NCBI RefSeq assembly: GCF_029017545.1
Contig: NW_026555332.1
Span: forward strand, 8,680,501-8,744,500
Origin: Prosopis cineraria
Taxonomy: Eukaryota; Streptophyta; Magnoliopsida; Fabales; Fabaceae
Direction of reading: 5' to 3'
Length of the DNA: 64,000 nucleotides
In this document: positions 1 through 12,256 of the stretch, one piece after another
Layout of the letters: each line of letters starts with the position of its first letter
How positions within the stretch are numbered: position 1 is the first letter of the stretch
Made by a program: the position numbers and the translations under genes
The notes under the pieces: generated by a model
Database searches by the model: none
Seen by the model: only the letters and a program-made list of their open reading frames with translations
Told to the model about the DNA's origin: nothing

Positions 1-414
1 GAAGATAATGAATAAGGGACTCAATGGCAATACTAACAGTAGTACACGGATAGAAGAAAGGATGAGCTCTACTCCTTGCAATCGATGCCGGTGAGGGAAA
101 GAGGAACGATCTTCAATTTGCTATAGCGGTCGAACAAGAAGAGTAGAAGGAGATGGCAGAAAAACCTGAACGAAGTGAAGCGTAGGGAGAAAGTGGTGGT
201 AGCAAGTCAAATCTTTGCCACCCATGCCAGTGACACTAAGAATAGAGGAAGGAGAACGATCCGACACCTACCATCAATAATGACGGTTTCTTAACTCACA
301 CACTAGGGGAGAAGGCCATTGGTCACCTCGTCGGAACTCCTTGCAGTGGCAGAAGACGATGCACAACTCACCATAATGGAGGAAAGCCAAGCAAGGAGAA
401 GAATAAAAGGCTCA
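1..414. other. No gene seen (left edge)
   Basis: This stretch has no long ORF and no recognised family motif. It is purine-rich and GC-richer than what follows, with short GAAGAAGG-like tracts. It may be part of the repeat that continues to about 755 on the minus strand, but I cannot prove this. Confidence 0.4.
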
Positions 415-680
415 AATCTAGATTTCACTCTCTCTCCTATCTCTATCCTCTATTTCTGATGGATTAATGAAAAATGAAGAAAATAAATGGTCTAGGAAAG
501 AGAAAAAAATTTGATTGCTTTTAAGGTCAAAATGGTAAATCGGCAAAGCTAAAACCAAAATAAAAATCTTTCTTTTTGAAAGAGTAAGAACTGACCTTGT
601 GGACCTTGTGATCTGATATATATAAAATATTAATGAAATCCCACCAAACCAACAAACTTTCTTAGTAAAATAATTTTTGA

Positions 681-752
681 AATTAATATAACTACAATTA
701 AAAATATTATTATATGTTTTAATTTTATTTAAAATTCTTGGGTTATTACACC
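681..752 (-). repeat. Left arm of an inverted repeat pair (LTR-start-like)
   Basis: Read on the minus strand this begins TGGTGTAATAACCCAAGAAT and then runs through an AT-rich stretch ending near AATTGTAGTTATATTAATTT. The same text, diverged, occurs on the plus strand at 3666-3741. TGTAATAACCC is a common start of plant LTRs, so these are probably fragments of one LTR family in opposite orientation around the copia relic. They could also be arms of a larger inverted repeat. Confidence 0.6.
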
Positions 753-889
753 AACTGTAAGGCAGTGCGTGTAGCTTGAACCAAAGAAATGACATCCGAA
801 GCCAATCTAATAGAGACAAAGCCTAATAATAAGAGATATGATCTTAAAATCAAAGATAATAAAAAGAATAGAAAATCTAATTACAAACC

Positions 890-3660
890 TAGTGCTTCTA
901 ACCCCTCTTTAAAAAAAAGGAGATTGCTTTGTTTAGGGTAAACTAAGACACTATGCAACACGGTGCAGGAAGAGAGCGAACTATGATAAGTCTCAAAAGC
1001 CAAATGTAAATTTAGTACAACGAGATGATGACATCGTTGTTGCAATGGTGTTTTAAGCTCTCTTAATTTTTGATGTGATGAAATGGGTGGTAGACTCTAG
1101 GGCTACTAGGGACATATGTGCTAACCGAAAGATGTATACCTCCTATGATCCTATAAAGGAAGGAGAAAAATGTGTTTACCTTGCTAATTCTACAAACTAC
1201 TAAAGTTCAAGAAAAAGGGAAAGTAGTCTTAAAGCTCATATTAAGGAAGACTTTGGCTTTGAGGGATGTTCTACATGTGCTTGAAGTTAGAGAAAACTTA
1301 GTTTTAGTTTCTTTATTAGGGAAAGCTTGGGTTAAAGTGTCATTTAAATATGACAATATTGTAATGATAAAGAATAATGTATTTGTGAGGAAAGGGTATT
1401 ATAATCAGGGACTATTTGTTTTGAATGTTGAAATGAATAATATTACGTCTTCTGAGTATATGCTTGTTTATATGATTGATTCTTTTGATTTGTGGCATGA
1501 TAGATTAGGTCATGCTAGTAAAGGCTATATAAATAGGATGCGACAACTTGGACTATTTTTTGAAATTCAAAACAATGATTTTGAAAAATGTCAAGTGTGT
1601 GCAGAAACCAAACAAAGTAAAAAATCTCATTTTTATAGTCAAAGAAAATTTGAATTACTATTTCTAATTCACACTGATTTAGGTGATTTGAAACAAACCA
1701 TGACTAGAAGTGGTAAAAAATATTATATCACTTTTATTAATGACTTTTTAAGATATATTAAGGTATACTTGTTAAGAAATAAAGATGAGGCTTTTGAAAA
1801 ATTTCTTTTATACAAAGCAGAAGTTGAGAATTAGTTAGACAGAAAGATTAAAAGAGTTAGATCTGATAGAGGTAAAGAATATGTTTTATTAAATTATTTT
1901 TGTGAAAAAGAAGGTATTATTCAAGAAAAACACCTCTTTATTCTCCTGAGTCTAATGGTATTGCAAAAAGAAAAAATAGAATATTAAAAGAAATGATGAA
2001 TGGTTTGCTTGTGAGTTCTTCTACACCTAATAACTTATAGGGTAAAGCTATTTTGTTTGCATGTTTTTTACAAAACAGGATACCTCATAAGAAAAGAAAG
2101 AAAACACCTTATGAATTGTGGAAAGGGTTTACACTAAATTTAAAATATTTGAAAGTATGAGGGTGTCTTGCAAAAGTTTTATTGCTTGATCCTAAAAAGA
2201 GAAAAATCTGTTCTAAAACTTCTAATTCATGTTTATTGGATGTGCTGAACAAAGTGTAGCTTATTGCTTTTTAGTTTTGAAAAGTGATGTTTTAGACAAA
2301 AACACAATTGCTAAGACCAAGGATGCTGAATTTTTTGAACATATTTTTTCTTAAAAAATTGAGCATGCTTCTAAACTTGTCTAGAGTTCTGAGGTTGAAA
2401 AAAATTCAAATGAGGATTTGGTTTTAAGGAGAAGTAAAAGGAAAAGAAAAGAAACAAGTTTTGAAGATGATGTTTACACTTATTTGGTGCAAGATGAATC
2501 GTTGAATTTTTATGAAGCTATTCCTTCCCCTGATGCTAAGTTTTGAAAAAAAAAAGCAATTGAAATTGAAATTGATTCCTTAAGGAAAAATAGAACTTGG
2601 GTTTTAGCAGATTTTCCTCAAGCAGCTAAGGCTTTTAGGTGTAAATGGATTTTTAAGAAAAATATTTTTCAGATGGTTTAATCGATAAATATAAAATAAG
2701 GCTTGTGGCCAAGGGTTTTACTCAAAAGGAAAATTTTGACTATTTTGTCATTTTTTCTCTTGTTACTAGAATTTCTTCTATAAGAGTTCTTGGTGCTTTA
2801 GCTTTGATTTACAAGCTTTTTGTTCACCAAATGATTATTAAAACAACATTTTGAAATGGTGATTTGGAAGAAGAGATTTATATAGTGCAACTTGAGGGAT
2901 GTGTGATTCCTAGGTAAGAAAATAAAGTTTATAAACTTGTCATATCTTTGTATGGCTTAAAACAAACACCTAAGCAATGGCATAAAAAACTTGATCAAGT
3001 TTTGATAACTTGTAGATTTTCTATTGTTGAAGTAGAAAGATGTGTTTATACAAAGCTTGTGAATAATGATTGTGTGATTATTTGCTTACATGTGGATGAC
3101 ATGCTAATCTTTGGCTATAGTTTGTATGTTGTTAATGAAACAAAAAAATTTCTATTTTCAAATTTTGATATGAAAGATATGGGTGAAGCTAAGGTAATAT
3201 TGGTTATAAAGATCATAAGAAATGATAATGAGATTTTACTTTCCTAAGAACACTATGTTGAGAAAATTCTCAGGAAGTTTTAACATCTTGAAAATACTCC
3301 TCTGAATACTCCTTATTATTTGAGTTTGTAATGAAAAAAGTACAAGGGTGACCCAATTGCTCAATTTGAGTATGCACAAATTATTGGGAGTCTATTACAT
3401 TTGATGAATTTTACCAGGCCTAATATAGCTTATGCTGTAGGCAGATTGAGTATATATACCCACTATCAAGTAGTAAACACTAAAAGGCTTTGGTGAGAGT
3501 TTTGAGATATTTAAGAGGTACTATGAGCTATGATATATTGTATAGTGGATTTTTTTCTGTATTGGAAGGATACAGTGATATTAACTAGATCTCGGATTCA
3601 AAAGAGACAAAATCCATTAGTGGTTATATATTCACTCTTAGTGGTGGTGTAATAATTTGA
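890..3660 (+). pseudogene. Decayed Ty1/copia retrotransposon gag-pol region
   Basis: Copia-order domains are visible on the plus strand, broken by many stops and frameshifts. A CCHC-like gag knuckle remnant lies near 930-990 and a protease core near 1090-1125, where the usual DSGAT reads DSRAT. The GAG-pre-integrase motif LWHDRLGHAS with a following CQVC is at about 1492-1605, then integrase (HTDLGD, 1670-1690). Reverse transcriptase pieces include YGLKQTPKQW (2950-2980) and CLHVDDMLIFG (3085-3117). RNase H ends with KSISGYIFTLSGG near 3610-3645. The longest open pieces are 1172-1834 (220 codons) and 2948-3247 (99 codons). No flanking LTR pair was found, and the altered protease and scattered stops show it is dead. 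It ends abruptly next to the inverted repeat at 3666. Confidence 0.9.
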
Positions 3661-3665
3661 AAGTT

Positions 3666-3741
3666 TGGTGTAATAATCCAAGGATTTTAAATAAAATAAT
3701 TAAATATATTATTATGTTTTAATTGTAGTTATATTAATTTT
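3666..3741 (+). repeat. Right arm of the inverted repeat pair
   Basis: This is the diverged plus-strand partner of 681-752. It begins TGGTGTAATAATCCAAGGAT. A shorter echo (GGTGTAATAATTTG) sits just upstream at 3645-3660, so the boundary with the copia relic looks rearranged. Confidence 0.6.
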
Positions 3742-3759
3742 GGGATAATTATGATAAGA

Positions 3760-3850
3760 GGGGGTGATGGTATAATGGAAGTGTGCACATGATTTATCCA
3801 ATGGGTCCAGAGTTTGATTCTGTTGAAGCATATAGGGAGTTTTTTTTCAC
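3760..3850 (+). other. tRNA-like sequence with A-box and B-box resemblance
   Basis: TGGTATAATGG (3768-3778) matches the RNA polymerase III A-box consensus. GTTTGATTC (3812-3820) matches the B box with one mismatch. The spacing is tRNA-like and a run of eight T follows at about 3841-3848. It does not fold into a convincing full tRNA by eye. It could be a tRNA-derived SINE head, or chance within an LTR. Confidence 0.3.
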
Positions 3851-4734
3851 TATTATATTCAGCCTCTAAAATTACCAAAATGCCATCGACCTATCAGATA
3901 TAATTTTTTTTCTTCTTCCATTTTGCGGAAGCATGTTTCTGTATCAGAGAGAGGGAGAGAAAAGTCTGGAACCTCCGGTGCAATCTCTATCTTCGTTTCT
4001 TCTGCCATCTCCAGACCTTTGATCTTTCTTCTTCATCCCTTGCTATTGCCAACAAGAGAGATGAGTTACTGTGAGGTCGTTGCCGCTGTGCGGTACCCAG
4101 GTTCTTCATCGTGCTTCTCTATCTCTACTTGTCTTCTCTATTACTACTTTGTTTTTTCTGTTCACGTGCACGTAACTGGTGTGCATGAGAGTCAAGTCGC
4201 CAACGTTGCAAACGTGTGTTATGAATATATGGTTCTTCACTCTGCCATCAATCTTTATGCCTTTCTTCACTATTTGTGTTGTTGAAGTTTCTTCTTCCTC
4301 CTTCATCCTTCCCATTCATAAGTGATAAGTGAATGAAGGGCTGGTCTGATGCTGTGGGAGGACTAATTCTTGGGAGGTATGGAAGAATAAAATTTTGATA
4401 GGAACTAAAAGGAAGAAAATCTTTGAAATTGAGAACATTGTAAGTAGATAACGTCCCAATCAATATATATTGAAAAATTTTCTTTATCAAAATATTTTTT
4501 TAATAATTTATAGATATTTATATATTTCTCTTGCTTTAGCTACTTTTATTAATTAAATTGCTTTGTTTCTTGAAGTCATGGCTTATACTTTTCATATTGA
4601 TGAAAATGCTTTTATTAATAATATTGATACTTTTATATGTTTCATGCAAGTTTGATATTAAGAAAAGAAATTATATTTTAAAAGTAATAATTTTCTCACA
4701 TGTCTGAAAGAAAATTTAAAAAGGAACTGTATAC

Positions 4735-5075
4735 AAATGCAAAATTCTTGCACTTTGAAGGGTTTAAAACAAGCACCTAAGCAATTCTTCCTTGGCTACG
4801 GCCAAAAGCCTTTTAATGAAACTATGCATTTTTGAATCAGACTTGAAGCTAGGGTTATAAATGCAAAATTCTTGCACTTTAAAAGGAGAGCTGCAATTTT
4901 GAGAGGTTCCTTGAGGCTTGCTTTGTTAAGATTTAGGGTTCTTGAAGAAGATTTGGCCAAAAAACCTCTCGGTCAGGATCTCTTGGCTACAACCAATTCT
5001 TCTTTAGCTGTAGCCAAAACCTCTCAGTCAAGACTTTGGCTGTAGCCAATTCTTCCTCGACTACAGCCAAAATGT
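4735..5075. repeat. Short dispersed repeats (GGCTACAGCCAA type)
   Basis: Several copies of a phrase like TTGGCTGTAGCCAATTCTTC occur at about 4788-4812 and 4980-5070, in both orientations. A second phrase, ATGCAAAATTCTTGCACTTT, occurs at about 4736 and 4860. At 4756-4790 a snippet reads LKGLKQAPKQF, a copia reverse-transcriptase motif out of context. This looks like scrambled retrotransposon debris. Confidence 0.4.
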
Positions 5076-6605
5076 TAATAGTATTCTGTCTCTGGCTTTC
5101 GGCTGAGGTTGAAAGTGCTTAGGCTAAAGCTTAATTCTTCACTCTTTGTCTTGACTTTTTCTTGATGTAATAATTTCATAACCCTTCTTTACTCCTTAAA
5201 TAATGCTTCAAAAACCTAAAAAGGCAAGAAATTTTGTAAATCTAAGATTAATTATACCAAGATAAGAATTATGCACAATTTACACCAAGATTTTGTCATT
5301 TAAACCCAAATATGAGATATGCATATTTTTCTATTATATGTACCAAAAGTATGCACAATTTCATCAAAAAAACATATGAAATTGTAGGAAAATGAGCAAA
5401 GATGATATAAATTTCTATAGATTTTCAGTTTCTCAATGTAGGACTCGTGACATAAGGTTTACAAGTAAAAGCATAAAAAGTATGTGCTTGATTTATGTAA
5501 ACTGACGTAACTCACTTATAGGTATCTTTTTTCTTTTTTAATAAATGACAGGTTGAGTGTAGAACATTTATGATTGTTCTTAAAATACTTGCAGGGTTAA
5601 TTAAGATATGTCATTTATGTGATTTGTCTGAATTGAGAAAGCTTTTTATTTTTACAACTGTAAATAAGTAAAATGGTTAACTGTAAACGAGGACAAAGGA
5701 AACCACAAATTTTAAGCCTAAGGAAATTCAAGATTTTTTTTTTCAGCAAATCCAGTGATGGAACTTAGTTGTTAATGACAAAATGATACATACTAATTTC
5801 ATAATTCACGACAATTCTATATCTACTTGCAGCCCCCATACTTTCATGTTATTGTTAGTAGTTAAGTCACAAAGTGTATTTGTTCATTTCATGTACTTGT
5901 TGTTTTGATGAGCCTACTTTTCAATTTTCCCTGCACTTTCACAGTGGAGTTGATTATAATTCAAGTGGTTAAAAGCTTGAAACGTATTTGTGAAATCAAT
6001 ATAACAAACTTGTTACTATTAACCCTAGTGCAAAAAGCAATTTTTGAGACATAAGACAGAGTATAGGAGAACTAAGTATAGTTGTAATTACAGAATTTTC
6101 ACAACAATCGATAAAGGAACTATTGTTAAAGTAACTAATTACGGCAACAGTTCAAGCTTAGAGGTTGTTAATGGATTGCACTTTCAATTTGGTTATAATT
6201 CAGCAAGCTACTTTTGAAAAACACAAGTGTAATTTTATATAGTATAGTTCAATTGTCAATATACATAAGGAAGCGTTGGAAACTTGCTGTGCAGTTGCAA
6301 ATTGGTATATGTGGGTTATTAAGCAGAGGGTTACTCGTTACAACTATAAGCGTACTTGTCAATTTACTAAACTTTAAATGTTCATTTTGAGAGTCAACTT
6401 GTTAACAGTGTCTACACTTGCAAAATGTTAGCTCTATTGTTATGGAGAAAGCTACTTAATAAAACCTTAAAAGGCCTGTTTGCTTGTTGGAAAAGAATAT
6501 AATGAAATATATTTTTTTGAAAGGAGATCAAATATTTATATAATAAATGCAAACAGTACATTAGCTGGAAGAAAATGAAAAAATGAAAAAAAATGATGAA
6601 TATAT
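5076..6605. other. AT-rich intergenic stretch, nothing recognised
   Basis: There is no long ORF, terminal repeat or conserved motif. The sequence is unique-looking and AT-rich. Confidence 0.4.
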
Positions 6606-8398
6606 TGTTGGAAATTGTACTCTAGGCCCATTTGAACATTGTAATTTATAATGAATTTTTCAATTGTGCCCTAGGTCAATCATTTTATTATGAACATTAT
6701 AATTTATAATGAATTTTTCCTTTATTATTATACTATTTGCTGTTTCTATCTTAGGATAATTTGTAGTAATTGTCCTAAATGTCCCTAGTCAATCATCTTT
6801 ATGGGAACAAAGATAAAATAAGACTGGCATGATTTTAATTGATGTATGGAGATACGAATCAAAATCATAAGCATTTGTAAGAGTACAAAGTGTTGGACTG
6901 ATCCATCATGAGAAAGCTGCATATATAAATCAAGTCATAAGCTTATCTATATATAACCATGTTACCAAGCCCTTTGACTTGAGATCATGAGAATCGCGAA
7001 GCTTTGACTTAGTCAAAAGTCACCTTTGACTGGGTGATCATAGAGACTATAATTGAGTTTTGTGGATTCTATGTAGAGGAATGTGAATGATTGAGATGGA
7101 ATTTGTCACTCACATTAGTAGAGAGATATTACTAGGTCCCTTGATGAGTGAAACTAAGAAATGCATGGCCATGTTATAGTGGAAAAGGGTTTCCATTTCT
7201 ATAATCCATCTACTCAAGGATTGAGAAAGTAATAGTCACATAAAGAAGGATGACATTTTCATACCTCATACTTGACCAAAATATCATATGACAAAGGGAC
7301 GTGATGTGGTTGTATTATAGGTTGTATCAAATCACAAATCCCTATATGATTTGGGTAGTTACAACGTCTTGCTAGAGGCTGCTGCAACTTGTAGACTAAC
7401 GATGCTATTAGCCCATTACTAATTTCATATAGGCCTACAGGGTCACACACAATAATAGCCTAACTCAATCTAGCTATAATGTTTAGATTCATTGATCTAA
7501 TTTGTGTCTAGATTTAATAAATACAACATTTTAATATAGGGTGAATAGATTTTATATTTGTGTGTGTGTGTGTGTGTGTCTTATGTGATAAATATTTATC
7601 TATATATAATATAAAATTCAAATTTAATATTATAAAATATATATCATATAGATGTATATTAGAATATTATATTAGCATTAAATTTATTTATATATTATAA
7701 GATAAATTTAATAACTAATACGATATAGAAAGATATCATATAAGTTTTAAAATTTGAATTTATGAGATAAAGTCAAGTTGAAAAAAATCTTATAAGATAT
7801 GATATCTTAAATTTAATTTATGAAAATAAATTAAATTATTTTTTGTTGGCTCTTAGATGGATTAAATAAAATAGTTTAAATTAATGATCTAAATTTAAAC
7901 TAACATATTTAATCTAATTTCAAAATTAATAAAGATTAACAAAGAAATCAAATCTTCAAAATTAATCCTTATTAAATTTAAATATTTCTTCAGAAATTAA
8001 ATAATCAACTTCTATATAAGATACAGGCTAGGGTTTTTTTTTTTTTAAAAAAAAAGGCTAATGAAAAGTTGAGAAAGCCACCCTCACTCTAAGAGAAAAG
8101 AGAGAGACGTTGTATCAGAAAAGGAGATCGTGACTTCTTTAGGCTCGACAACAAACAAATGGACGTTAGAAGTTTGGAGTGCTAGCATGTTGTTCAAGTA
8201 GGAAAGTTGTTCATGTGAATATCGGTAGAGGGAATTGATTGTGTAAATTCAGTTCCTTAGATCCAAACGAAAAGATCCTTAAGGTTGCAAGCGTAAAAGT
8301 AAAGTTCTATCTACTCTAACTTAAACAATGTTGTCCGATCTGTGAATGGAATTGGGAATATTAAAATTTTAATTTTTCTGCTGCCACCAATTCCAACA
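6606..8398. mobile_element. Solo-LTR-like segment (TGTTGGAA...TTCCAACA)
   Basis: The segment starts TGTTGGAAATTG and ends CAATTCCAACA, an inverted 8-bp terminus with the canonical TG...CA of an LTR. The 5 bp outside are TATAT on the left and CATAT on the right, one mismatch from a target duplication. About 1.79 kb with no coding content fits an unpaired LTR, probably copia type, left by recombination. It contains a (GT)n tract at 7559-7579. No second copy is in the window, so the assignment rests on termini only. Confidence 0.6.
7559..7579. repeat. (GT)n microsatellite
   Basis: About ten GT units, inside the solo-LTR-like segment. Confidence 0.95.
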
Positions 8399-8681
8399 CA
8401 TATAGCTGGCAAATAAAACGCAAAAAGCTAAAACTAGCATCCTCAAAAGAAGGGAATGCAAAGCCAGAAAGGAGTTGCTTGATGTCTTCAGATATAACAT
8501 CATTCGAAAAATTGCCCAGACTGGTTTGGAATATGAATTTTTGCTTGCTTAAGATACTAATTGTTGAATTTGGAATTTGCATGCCCTCTTGTGCGGCTCG
8601 AATCCATTTTAAGAGATTGCAAGAACTTATCTGCAAATGAAGGTTGAAAAGCTGTTCTTTGTTTGACCCAAGTAACTGCAA
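8399..8681 (-). pseudogene. Exon-like ORF, unrecognised product, cut by the LTR insertion
   Basis: An open minus-strand frame of about 94 codons reads like real protein, mixed helical with few low-complexity runs, for example LLKWIRAAQEGMQIP and FEDASFSFLRFICQLY. It has no ATG. Its upstream end is preceded on the minus strand by ATTGCAG, a plausible splice acceptor, so it may be an internal exon. The frame runs on to 8361, but those last codons belong to the LTR-like segment. The original continuation would lie beyond 6605. I do not recognise the family. It may be a gene fragment or part of an unknown element. Confidence 0.3.
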
Positions 8682-8699
8682 TAACTACCTTGTCATTAA

Positions 8700-10334
8700 G
8701 AAAAACCAAGATGTTAATATCTGAAGTGTTCTGCTTCCTTCCCTTCTAGCATAGAAGATTCCAATCGTGCATACTAGAACCACAACCCAAATGTGTTGTG
8801 AAATCCGTGAAACTTGGGCACATTGAGGTCTGTTGACTCCTCAATGGAGTGAGATCTTTCTAGGTACATATTTCTAGGAGGAAAAAGAATTCATGATTTG
8901 CCTTCTTGATTTGGCTTTTGACAATTTGCTGGGTCGCACATGATGATACATCATCATATAATAGAATATTTGATAGCTAAGTAATAGAAGGACATTTTTG
9001 CTTCTTTATTTAAAAAATAGTTTATGAAGAGAATTGCTCCATTTAAGAGTATAATGTTTTCATTATTTTCCAAAAATAAGTATAGGATAAAATTAAATCT
9101 TAACTCAATATTAAATTAGTAGAATATTTTTTTAAACAAGCTTAAAAAAACTCACCCTAAACACAATCTCGACAAAGCAAGATTCTTCTTTTCTTTTCTT
9201 TTTTCCTCTTGGCTAATTTACTAAAATGCAATTCATTTCCTTAATTTGGTGAAAAGATTCAATTAGGCATCAAGGCCAATAAGTCTAGAAATTGAAAAGC
9301 CTCTTTGTTCTTTGAAATTAGAGAATATTAACAAAAAAATATAAAAAAATTAACATCTAGTCTAAGTACCTCCACGCTGTCAATTTTTTATTTTTTTTAT
9401 TTTTTAAAAAGAGGGAGTTCCTCCGAGCTAATGATATGAGCTCCAATCTCTATCGATGACGCGGAGAAAGAGAGATGGTTAAGCAAAAGAAATCAGGAAA
9501 GATAGACAACAAATAAAGAGAGCGTCGATGAGACGTGATGGAGAAAAAAAATCACCGATGAGGTGGGCTAAAGATCGAGAACCTCACTGTGGCTAAGTGA
9601 ACATCAAACTGGCTTTGGTAGAAGCTGAAAAGGGAACGCTAACAACTAAATAAAAAGATTACATATGGTTTAAAGAAATACAACCTGGCGAAAAAGAGAA
9701 CGTGAAAAAGGCATAAGAGTTACAGGAAAAGTAAAACACGTTTTCAAAAAGGGAAAGAAGAGAGAGAATGTCCTGCCAAGTAACATTTCTAACTTGTTTC
9801 GTCTTCTCTGAAAGTTTGGTGCTGAGACTATTCCTCCGAAAGCCCACTAATCCTATTGAAGCCAAGGATCTCTGGTCACCTCTAGCGACGAGAGATACCA
9901 ATTAAGGGCTGCTCGAATAACATAAGGTAAGTTGAATTTGCAACTTTGCATCATGAACCAATCCAAGAAAGGAAATATCAGTAGAGTAGTACCTCCATTT
10001 CTTATCAAGCAATACCATTGATAATTACCATCGAATAACATGAGGTAAGATGCTCAGTAACCACTTTTTTTGTCAATGTTGTTTACACTCGTTTTGTAAT
10101 TACAAAATCACAAAAAAGAGTTGTGCCTTCAAAAATCCCACAATCATTGCGTCCTTTTTTTGGGGGGGGGGGGAATACAAAACACATAAAATCTGTACTA
10201 ATTGCTCTTTTCTTTAAGAATCAAACTTCTTCCACACTTCCACCACACCACATCCTTGAACTTCCTTCCACATGAAATTTGTGGCTTCCTTTATATCCTT
10301 TATTCGTCATTCACTATTTTACCAACCCTGCATA
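8700..10334. other. Intergenic stretch, no supported gene
   Basis: Small ORFs here have no recognisable motifs. A poly-G run follows T at about 10160-10173. Purine-rich text at 9410-9600 resembles an LTR or leader, but I see no termini. Confidence 0.4.
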
Positions 10335-11098
10335 TGACTAGAGAGTTGTTGCTACTTTAGCAAAATAGTACTAAGTTACACTAATGTAGTAGTAGTATGA
10401 ACCTAGGTCACTCTCTATGAGGAGGTTTAGTTGGACAAGCTTGAGTTAAGTGTGCTACAAGTTAGGGAATAATTGGGACAGATTCAAACTCAAACTAAAT
10501 GAGCAAATAAACCTAAATCTAGAGTGAATGGAATGGGTGAGTGAAAACCTATTAGAAGTATGAACACCTATGTGGATTTGGTCACTTATCCTTGTTAGAT
10601 TACAACCTAGTTAGTTTGGTCTCCTCTCTCTTCTCTTTGGTTTTAGTCACTTAGTTATATTAATTAAGACTTAGCTAACACCTTAACCAACCCTAATCCA
10701 AGATTTTAGTCTTAGAGTGAGCCATGGCCAAGCTAGCATTAAACTAAGCCAAAGTGTTACAAGCATGAGTCAATTAGGTCAAGCACATTTTAATGGAATC
10801 AACATGTTCAAAATTATGATACATGAAGATGTTCACATGCATTTAAGTTGGCAAGATTATGACAAACAAGGAAATGTGTTAATCTCATCGAGATACACCA
10901 AGGTTATGGATAAACTTGACAAGGCTGACATCATGTGCTCAAGAAAACAAAACTCAAGTTGCAACTAGCATCTCTCAATCATATGAATCATCACTTGAAA
11001 TTTCAAGATCAAAGTATTATATAAATTTGTAATTCTAGAAAGAGAAATTCAAATCTAACTAGAAAGCAATACAAACTTAAGGTTTCCTTCTCCACATA
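10335..11098 (-). repeat. Old Athila-type 3' LTR, downstream part
   Basis: On the minus strand this aligns by eye with the last ~0.75 kb of the intact LTRs at 29769 and 40324. One example is GAGTGACCTAGGTTCATA, matching GAGATGACCTAGGGTTGG. It ends in TAGTCA where the intact LTR ends in TATCA. The other half of this LTR is at 17103-18327, and the 6-kb CACTA element lies between. The two parts add up to about 1.99 kb, against 1.88 kb for the intact LTR. Confidence 0.65.
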
Positions 11099-11657
11099 CA
11101 CTACTACAAAATGAACTTTTCACGTTGCATTTTTAGGCCTTTTCACATCACAACTAGAATGAAATCATACTAGGCGACATATAATAATAGTTTATCCATG
11201 TCACAAATGTCTATAACGTGAAAAATCATAAACCATGTCCCCTTTAATATTAAGGGAGGTGGTTTTTTCAAAATTCACATCCCAATTTTGCTAACTAGAG
11301 ATGTGGTTTTTAAACAAACCATGTCCCCTATTGTAGGAGATGGAAGTGGTTTGTAAAGAAACCACATCTCTCTATAGTAAGAGGGACGTGGTTTCTTATT
11401 CCGTAGTTGATAGATTGAGATGAGTGGGATGTGGTTTCTCATTTCCCAGTTTGAGAAATTTATTAAGAAACCACGTCACCCTCTAGCAATTGGGAGATGT
11501 GGTTTATCAGCCTACACTAGCTGCATTGATACACCACATCCTCCTTTTCATAGGGGTGATATAGTTTATTATGTATTATGTCTCTCTTTTAATAATGTGA
11601 CATGGTTTTTATAATTTTTTTAATATACAATTTGCAATTGCTTTACAACCAAAATAG

Positions 11658-12256
11658 TAAGGGTGAGCAAAACCGAATCAAAATCAAAAATTGAATTACA
11701 TTTTATCTATTTGATTCGGTCTATTTGATTTTTCGGTTCAATTCAGCTTTCTTTTAAGAAAATTTTGATTGATTGGTTCAATTCAGTCTAAGAATTCTTA
11801 AATCAAATAAACCGAATCGATCAAATTATCCATATTTTTAAAAATATGAATAAATTCTCATCTAGGTAGGTAAGAAACATCTTTCTACTACTTGTAGTAG
11901 TAGTATTTTTTTAAAATTTAATGTGATGTTCTAATTTTTTATTTCTATAATTTAGTTTTTAGTGTAATAGTATTTAGTCTTATTAATTTTCTCATAAATA
12001 TGGTATAAGATTGCTATTTTTTTGTTGGGTCTTCAACATCAAGGGAAAAAAATTAGATAGAAGAATATATGAATGATTAGACTTCATAGACTCGAATCAA
12101 AGCCCATGAACCGAATAGACCAATTAAATCGAACCATTAAAATTCAGATCAGTTATGTATTTCAATTCGATTTGATCCAATTTTTTATATAACTTGGTCG
12201 ATTGGTTTTAGAGAAATTGGAACCGAATCGACCAAACCGATCGAATGCTCACCCTA
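11658..12256. mobile_element. hAT-like MITE, 599 bp, TSD CAAAATAG
   Basis: The left terminus is TAAGGGTGAGC and the right terminus is the inverse, GCTCACCCTA. A perfect 8-bp duplication CAAAATAG flanks it (11650-11657 and 12257-12264), as hAT elements make. The interior is rich in CCGAATC/GATTCGG repeats and largely self-complementary, so it would fold back on itself. There is no ORF. It sits inside the 6-kb CACTA element and so is younger than that element or was carried with it. Confidence 0.85.

Noticed and set aside
3923..4285. 120-codon ORF after the copia relic
   Set aside because: It has no recognisable domain, overlaps opposite-strand ORFs, and resembles LTR or leader sequence.
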